Below are positions 6,307-10,939 of a stretch of 10,939 bases of DNA, piece after piece. The notes under the pieces were generated by a model, which saw only the letters and a program-made list of their open reading frames with translations, was not told the origin of the DNA and did no database searches. The position numbers and the translations under genes were made by a program. The stretch is from an uncultured Peptococcaceae bacterium (GTDB taxonomy: Bacteria; Bacillota; Dehalobacteriia; UBA4068; JAAVYR01). How positions within the stretch are numbered: position 1 is the stretch's first letter; each line of letters begins with the position of its first letter. Location: the NCBI GenBank assembly GCA_949739465.1, contig CATIYQ010000058.1, positions 1-10,939 of the forward strand, written 5' to 3'.

Positions 6307-9300
6307 TTACTTTATTGGGGTTGGCTTCGCAAGAGCTGTTTCCTGACTTTGATTTTCCGCTGTTTTTCGGCGGTAATTCTTCTTGTATAAGCCATAGCCG
6401 CCGCCTATTAAGAGCAAGGCGAGCATACCATAAACCCACAGATAGCCGGTAGGCGGCACTTCATAGAGGATAAATTCCTGCCCCGGCGCTGTACATTCCA
6501 GATAACGCCCGAAGGGCTTGGCGGATACTTTTTCTATAGTATCTCCGCAGGCGATGATAATCCCGCTGTTTTTCTTTTCCGGGAGATAACGGATTTGATA
6601 ACTGCCTTTTGGCGTATGTTCAGTGATGGTTACTCGGTAGCTGTTGAGAATCCGTTTGCCCAGGATTTTGTTTTCCGTCTCGTTTTCGGCAATGGCGATT
6701 TGGGCTTGGTTGTCAAAAGAGCCGCAAATGAGCAAAATAGCTTTGCCGTCCCGTTTTAGCGGCGAAGGGAGAATCTCAATGGACCGTTCATATTCTGCTG
6801 TGATAATCGTATCAAATAAGGGCATATCATAGTTGTAGTTACTCCATGTGCCAAAATAGCCGGTCTTTTCCGGTACGGCGGGGACTCGCGCTTGGTCAAT
6901 AGGTTCGCCGTAAGTGTAGGGAAGGGTGGCAACGATTGTATCATCTGCCATATAGGTAAGGCGGAAGGATACTGGGTGGTGAAATTTTTTTTCCACAAAA
7001 TCGCAAAAGTTTGTGATATTTGTGTTTTCTGCCCGACCTTGATAAGAGATGCCGTCAATGCCGCCTATGTTGTCGCCTACGAAATAGTTTCCGGCAATGT
7101 CTTTCTTTTCTTCACTGTCTGTTCCGACAATGGCGCCTTTGTTTTCTTCGGCGCGGGAGATATGGGCTAGGGCATAACAGCCCGTAATGGTTTCTCCTTG
7201 TCCCGTGATGCCGCCGACAAAATTTTCTCCGGCGAGGGTGCATTTTGCGACGCTATTGCGGATAAATCCTTCCGATGCTCCTGCAATGCCGCCGACGAAA
7301 CTGCCATCGGTGCTTTCGGCATCGCCATAGCCTTCACAAAGAAGAACCGTTCCCAAATCCATTTTCCCGACAATAGAACCGACATAGTTCTTTTTTCCTG
7401 TGATGACGCCGTAATTGCCGCACTTTTCAATGACCGCTTTGGTCTGATAGGTGAAGCGAAGAGAGGTGTTTCCTTGTTTGGTCACGTCGTCTTCTGGGTC
7501 AAAGTCGTATTCGATTGCCATGACGCCCACAATGCCGCCGGTATTGATATCTGCCTGCACAATACCGTTGTTTTGGCAAAGGGCGATTTTCCCTTGACTG
7601 ATGTTGGTGGTGTTTTTATCGGATAAGTCTTCGATGATTTCTCTTTCATCTGACTGCTGCCGGTTATAAGCGTCAGTGAGACTATTGAGTATTTGTAAAA
7701 ACTGTCCGTTGAGAGTCAAAAGGTCTTTGGTAATGTCGTCTTGGGTATTTGATACTGTTTGATTTAATCGGGTGACATCGTTTTGAATGGCGTCAAGAGA
7801 GGATTGCACTGTGTCAATGTTGTTTTTAAATGTATTATCAATTTCCGGGATTTGCAGGGTATCCCCGTTGTTGATGACGCGGATAGCTCTGGTAAGCTCT
7901 GTTGTTCCCATGGTCAGATAATCCATGCCCCGTTCTATGTCATAGAGACCGTCTTCCAAAGAATCTAGCGCTTTGCCTAGTTCGGGAGCGTGTTTCTTCA
8001 TGGCTTCGATGGCGGTAGTGGTTTTGCCAAGGGTATTTTTTAATGCTTGCAGCTGTTGTTCTAATGTCTGTAAGGAATCACGGATTTTTTTGATTATTTC
8101 TTGGAGGGCGGCAGGGTCTAAATCTTTGCCCAGTTCTGGAAGTTGATTTTGAATCGTATCAATGGTTGCTTTGATTGCAGCGATTTGTTCGGCCGTGATA
8201 CCTAATTGGGCGAGAAGTTCATTGATTGTTTCATTACCAGAAACCGTGTCTTGCTGCTCTAAAAACTGCAAAATGGTTTCCGTCTGATTGATGTTTTCCT
8301 CGATTTGATTTTCTTCGGTTTGATTATCATCTGTTTGGTTATTATCTTGGTTAGTCTTTTTTACATCTGTGGCAACATCTCGGAGATATTTCAAGAAGGC
8401 GTCTCCCGCTTCTTCTATCTCTACAATGCCGGTACCCAATCTTACCGTAGAGGTGGAAATACGTTCTAAACCTTTTTCTATGTAATCAAGACTACTGGAT
8501 ATTTTTTTTAGAAAATCGTTGGTGTCCGAGATAACCGTATCGCCATAGTCTAGGGCGCTGTCCGTCATGTGGTCAGCTGCGTCAGATATGTTGCCCAACT
8601 GGTTGTTAATGCTGTTTAACGTATCAGTGATTTCATGGTCGGAGCGGTTTAACGCATTGCTGAGTGTGCTTTGGGCGCTGCGCATAGTGTCGTTGATTTG
8701 TTGCAGGACGTCTTTGCTATATGCTTGGACAATATAGGGTTCTGCTTGACCACAGATGCCGCCCACGTCTTTTCTACCATAGATGATACCGTTATTTTCA
8801 CAGTTAGTAATGATGCCTGCCTGTCTGCCGCAAATGCCTCCAGTGTTGTAGCCAATATGTTGGTAGCCAATATTGCCGTAATTTTTGCAGTCTGTAATGG
8901 TTCCTTTGGAATAACCGGCGATGCCGCCGGTATCGGTGTTAGCGCTTATATTTTCCGTGGAGCGAATAGCAGAAAGGTCGATTTCTCCATCCGGTTCTAA
9001 ATTGCTTAAGGATTTTTTGTTGTCAGTCGGTTCGGTGTTGACATTAGCATTATTTTGACAATTGGTGATTGTTCCGAAGTTTTGTCCCGCAATGCCGCCG
9101 GTGTAATTTTCGCCTAGAAAATTGCCGCTGGCGGAGGAGTGGGAGATACTTCCTGTTTCGCTGCAAAGACCCGCAATACCGCCAATATCGGATTTTCCTA
9201 TGATTGTACCCTGGAAGGTGCAATAGTTGATAGCGCCGTTGTTTTCTCCGGCAATGCCCCCTAAATATTTAGCGTTGCCATCGGGAATGATTGTGCCGCA

Positions 9301-9663
9301 AACGGTAAGATTTTCTACTTTGCCGCTTTCTTGAATATAGCGGAATAAGCCTTGATAAGACCCCTTTGCTGTCAGATGCAGCCCGGAGATGGTATGACCG
9401 TTACCGCGGAAGATACCACCAAAAGAGGGGATAGGCGTAAAATCCAGCGCCGATAAATCAATGTCGCTGGTTAGTTCTACAATCTTATTTTGAGACCAAG
9501 TGTCGACGGCGCAGTTTTTTCCTAAGTCCATCAGGTCTGCAGCGTTGGCAATGTAAACGGTGTCGGCAGCAAAAGCGGGAAGAGGTGGAAACAAAGATGT
9601 GAAAAAGGCTGTCAGCAATAATAAGGCAATAGATTTCTTTCTAATTTTCCCGTGATGTTTCAT
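6307..9663 (-). CDS. Large secreted, membrane-anchored GLUG-repeat protein with central helical region
   Basis: This is an unnamed 1118-residue envelope protein of unknown function. A basic N-terminus and hydrophobic core lead to a signal-peptidase-like site near AFA-AD (about residue 33). Next comes a GLUG-repeat block (about 135-307) with six GGI(A/C)G motifs, predicted to be a beta-helix. Residues about 313-688 are helix-rich and coiled-coil-like, broken near 436-461 by an Asn/Gln/Asp/Glu-rich linker. A second block (about 709-873) has six more GLUG-type motifs. It is followed by a beta-grasp-like segment (about 896-963, TGYFGTWSN), a further beta-rich domain, a transmembrane helix (about 1073-1092) and a basic KKNYRRK tail. 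The bulk is therefore outside the membrane. I chose ATG 9663 because AGGAGG lies 8 bases upstream; the ATG at 9669 is only 2 bases from it and would add MK. The gene overlaps the exporter's end by 23 bases. About 18 cysteines, many in the GLUG repeats, fit an anaerobic setting. Confidence 0.9.
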   Translation of the reverse strand: MKHHGKIRKKSIALLLLTAFFTSLFPPLPAFAADTVYIANAADLMDLGKNCAVDTWSQNKIVELTSDIDLSALDFTPIPSFGGIFRGNGHTISGLHLTAKGSYQGLFRYIQESGKVENLTVCGTIIPDGNAKYLGGIAGENNGAINYCTFQGTIIGKSDIGGIAGLCSETGSISHSSASGNFLGENYTGGIAGQNFGTITNCQNNANVNTEPTDNKKSLSNLEPDGEIDLSAIRSTENISANTDTGGIAGYSKGTITDCKNYGNIGYQHIGYNTGGICGRQAGIITNCENNGIIYGRKDVGGICGQAEPYIVQAYSKDVLQQINDTMRSAQSTLSNALNRSDHEITDTLNSINNQLGNISDAADHMTDSALDYGDTVISDTNDFLKKISSSLDYIEKGLERISTSTVRLGTGIVEIEEAGDAFLKYLRDVATDVKKTNQDNNQTDDNQTEENQIEENINQTETILQFLEQQDTVSGNETINELLAQLGITAEQIAAIKATIDTIQNQLPELGKDLDPAALQEIIKKIRDSLQTLEQQLQALKNTLGKTTTAIEAMKKHAPELGKALDSLEDGLYDIERGMDYLTMGTTELTRAIRVINNGDTLQIPEIDNTFKNNIDTVQSSLDAIQNDVTRLNQTVSNTQDDITKDLLTLNGQFLQILNSLTDAYNRQQSDEREIIEDLSDKNTTNISQGKIALCQNNGIVQADINTGGIVGVMAIEYDFDPEDDVTKQGNTSLRFTYQTKAVIEKCGNYGVITGKKNYVGSIVGKMDLGTVLLCEGYGDAESTDGSFVGGIAGASEGFIRNSVAKCTLAGENFVGGITGQGETITGCYALAHISRAEENKGAIVGTDSEEKKDIAGNYFVGDNIGGIDGISYQGRAENTNITNFCDFVEKKFHHPVSFRLTYMADDTIVATLPYTYGEPIDQARVPAVPEKTGYFGTWSNYNYDMPLFDTIITAEYERSIEILPSPLKRDGKAILLICGSFDNQAQIAIAENETENKILGKRILNSYRVTITEHTPKGSYQIRYLPEKKNSGIIIACGDTIEKVSAKPFGRYLECTAPGQEFILYEVPPTGYLWVYGMLALLLIGGGYGLYKKNYRRKTAENQSQETALAKPTPIK
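7051..7539 (-). repeat. C-terminal GLUG repeat block (six motifs)
   Basis: A second set of six related motifs (GGIVG, GSIVG, GGIAG, GGITG, GAIVG and GGIDG) resumes after the long helical segment. These are more divergent than the first block, and an acidic insertion (DFDPEDD) follows the first motif. The layout suggests one beta-helix interrupted by a helical insertion, or two separate helices. Confidence 0.8.
8749..9261 (-). repeat. N-terminal GLUG repeat block (six motifs)
   Basis: Six copies of a GGI(A/C)G motif lie at irregular intervals of about 25-55 codons and are usually followed by a G-x-I-x-x-C-x-N turn. On the + strand the copies appear as recurring GCAATGCCGCC-like words. This is a protein-level repeat inside the coding region, not a mobile or intergenic repeat. 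GLUG blocks are expected to form beta-helical rungs. Confidence 0.85.
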
Positions 9664-10939
9664 CTTCATTTCCTCCTTCTGTAATCGTTTTGGTAAGCGT
9701 TTCTATGATAGCCGCCGTCTCCTCTGGGGGCGCGCCTGTGTCGATATGGATTTGACCTCTCACATTGCCCTTGACAATGCCGTGAACGTTTGCGTCTACA
9801 AAGCCGTTAATATAGCCGCGGACTCTGCCGTTGACCACGAAGATACCGGAGTCATTTTTTATGGTGTCCGGTTTTTTCAAATCAAAGCTGGTGCGTTCGA
9901 TAAGAATGTCTCCCAAAAGCAGGATTTCCGGCAGCACACACATAACCAAAAACATGGAGATGATGGTGCCGCGACCTAAGTTTGCGCCGATAGAAACAAT
10001 ACTGGGGTCGGTGGATAATTTGCTGATGAGAAAGCCTGCTGCCGCTAAAATGCTACCTGAGGTAAGGACGGTAGGAAAAGCGAAGTTTAACGCTTCCGTT
10101 ATGGCTTCTTTTAGCGGCATTTCTTTTTTCAGCTCTAAATAGCGGTTAGAGATGACGATTGCATAGTCGATATTCGCACCCATTTGGATAGAGCTGACAA
10201 TGAGATAGCTTAAGAAGAACAGCGGCGAATGGGTAAGGTATGGGAAGGAAAAGTTAATCCAAACGCTGCCCTGAATGACTGCAATCAAGAGAATGGGCAG
10301 TCCGGCGCTTTTGAAAGTGAAAAAGAGAACAATGATAACAAACAGCACCGATAAAATGCTGATGATGGTGTTGTCCCTGTCAAAGGAAGCGGATAAATCA
10401 TAGTCGCTGGTAGAGTTGCCCACTACATAAACGGTATCGTAATACTTCCCTGCAATTTGGCGTACCCTATCGATAAAGCGGAAGGTTTCTTCTCCTTCTT
10501 CCGGCAGGTTTAAGTGGAGCAAGATTCTGGTATAATGCTCGCCAGAAAGCTGCAACCGGGCGTCGTCCAATTTGATGTGCATATCGTCTAAGTCTTCCGC
10601 TAGGTCCTCGTCTAAGTCCAGATAGCCGTCTTCTTTGAGGTCGTACACATACATGAAAATATCAATGAGAGGGATACCGTATTCGTCAATGCCGCGAATG
10701 AGTTTGGCGTAATCTTCCTTTTCTGTGGTATAGAGGGTATAGAGGAGTCTTGCCAGCTCTACATCGATATCGCACAGCTCGGAAAATTGCCGCGGCGTCA
10801 GCTTATCTGTGAGCATATAACCGTCTTTTGCCTCAATATTGGCAAGTCCGGTGATGTCTTTTACTTCTTCATAGGTCATTAACTGATGAATCAAGGTTTT
10901 TTCTTTTTCATAATCACCTTTTGGGACGATGAGGGCGGC
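9641..10939 (-). CDS. MMPL/RND-family exporter, C-terminal part (N-terminus beyond window)
   Basis: This is the last 432 residues of a proton-driven RND-superfamily MMPL transporter in the cytoplasmic membrane; its substrate is unknown. The frame stays open to the window edge, so the gene is cut, and the TTG at 10894 is not a start. Visible residues 1 to about 190 form part of an extracellular domain with a very acidic stretch (LDLDEDLAEDLDD) and a conserved-looking VGNSTSDYDL just before the membrane. Five to six transmembrane helices follow. GANIDYAIVISNRYLE carries the Asp-Tyr pair (visible residues 258-259; codons at 10163-10168) that matches the proton-relay Asp-Tyr pairs of MmpL3-type proteins. 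After the last helix come a cytoplasmic linker, a tetrapeptide-repeat tail and an acidic end. The stop codon lies inside the next gene, which suggests translational coupling with the GLUG protein. Confidence 0.93.
   Translation of the reverse strand, partial: AALIVPKGDYEKEKTLIHQLMTYEEVKDITGLANIEAKDGYMLTDKLTPRQFSELCDIDVELARLLYTLYTTEKEDYAKLIRGIDEYGIPLIDIFMYVYDLKEDGYLDLDEDLAEDLDDMHIKLDDARLQLSGEHYTRILLHLNLPEEGEETFRFIDRVRQIAGKYYDTVYVVGNSTSDYDLSASFDRDNTIISILSVLFVIIVLFFTFKSAGLPILLIAVIQGSVWINFSFPYLTHSPLFFLSYLIVSSIQMGANIDYAIVISNRYLELKKEMPLKEAITEALNFAFPTVLTSGSILAAAGFLISKLSTDPSIVSIGANLGRGTIISMFLVMCVLPEILLLGDILIERTSFDLKKPDTIKNDSGIFVVNGRVRGYINGFVDANVHGIVKGNVRGQIHIDTGAPPEETAAIIETLTKTITEGGNEDETSREN
9671..9678 (-). 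promoter_or_regulatory. Ribosome binding site that decides the GLUG-protein start
   Basis: On the - strand the sequence reads AAGGAGGA followed by AATGAAGATG, giving two in-frame ATGs. The second (9663) has the normal 8-base spacing from AGGAGG; the first (9669) is too close at 2 bases. The site lies within the last codons of the exporter gene, so ribosomes finishing that gene could restart here. Confidence 0.85.
9743..9835 (-). repeat. Seven-unit (V/I)-x-(G/A)-x tetrapeptide repeat in the exporter's C-terminal tail
   Basis: After the final transmembrane helix the protein reads as uninterrupted four-residue units: VNGR, VRGY, INGF, VDAN, VHGI, VKGN, VRGQ, then IHI. Each begins with V or I and six of the seven have Gly at position three. 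This alternation resembles strands of bactofilin-type beta-solenoids. By RND topology the tail should be cytoplasmic. The repeat is seen directly; the fold is inferred. Confidence 0.85.

Noticed and set aside
7198..7626. A 142-codon + strand frame opposite the GLUG protein, and similar ones at 6892-7170 and 8671-9000
   Set aside because: These are shadows of the repetitive GLUG coding sequence; no ribosome sites or recognisable domains.
7051..9261. Recurring GCCGCC-containing words that might suggest a CRISPR array or tandem DNA repeat
   Set aside because: Spacing is irregular, copies diverge at silent positions, and all encode GLUG motifs in one open frame.
10892..10894. TTG as a start for the exporter segment
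   Set aside because: The frame continues upstream to the window edge with plausible exporter sequence (AALIVPKGDYEKEKT), so this is an internal Leu codon.

Overview
This window reads as chromosomal DNA from a low-to-moderate-GC member of the Bacillota (Firmicutes), probably an anaerobe of the Clostridia or Negativicutes. The main grounds are the yggS-sepF-yggT division cluster, a tRNA-controlled T-box leader in front of ileS, strong AGGAGG-type ribosome binding sites, and a Clostridia-style MMPL/RND exporter. The exact genus cannot be read from the sequence.

Left half (1 to about 5860, all + strand): the 3' part of yggS (PLP homeostasis), sepF (Z-ring anchor) and yggT (small membrane protein) form a tight cluster. 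A 357-base gap then holds a perfect-consensus promoter and a complete isoleucine T-box leader (Stem I with an AUC specifier, Stem II, antiterminator and terminator). This drives ileS, a full-length isoleucyl-tRNA synthetase. Only 17 bases later comes pyrB, an aspartate carbamoyltransferase of the kind that usually has a PyrI partner, but no pyrI follows. A strong, near-symmetrical hairpin ends this unit and probably also ends the convergent unit from the right.

Right half (about 5862 to 10939, all - strand; read it from right to left): the 3' part of an MMPL/RND-family membrane exporter overlaps the start of a gene for a 1118-residue secreted, membrane-anchored protein, which is followed after 47 bases by a small MmcQ/YjbR-family gene. 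The large protein has a signal peptide, two blocks of GLUG repeats separated by about 380 residues of helical sequence, a C-terminal beta region, one transmembrane segment and a basic tail. The exporter ends in a perfect seven-unit (V/I)-x-(G/A)-x repeat resembling the beta-solenoid strands of bactofilins.

Two points deserve most attention. The first is the exporter plus its co-translated, membrane-tethered helix-in-beta-helix partner, which together look like a cell-envelope export or surface-assembly module whose substrate is unknown. The second is pyrB lying under what appears to be isoleucine T-box control. The rest of the left half is ordinary housekeeping.
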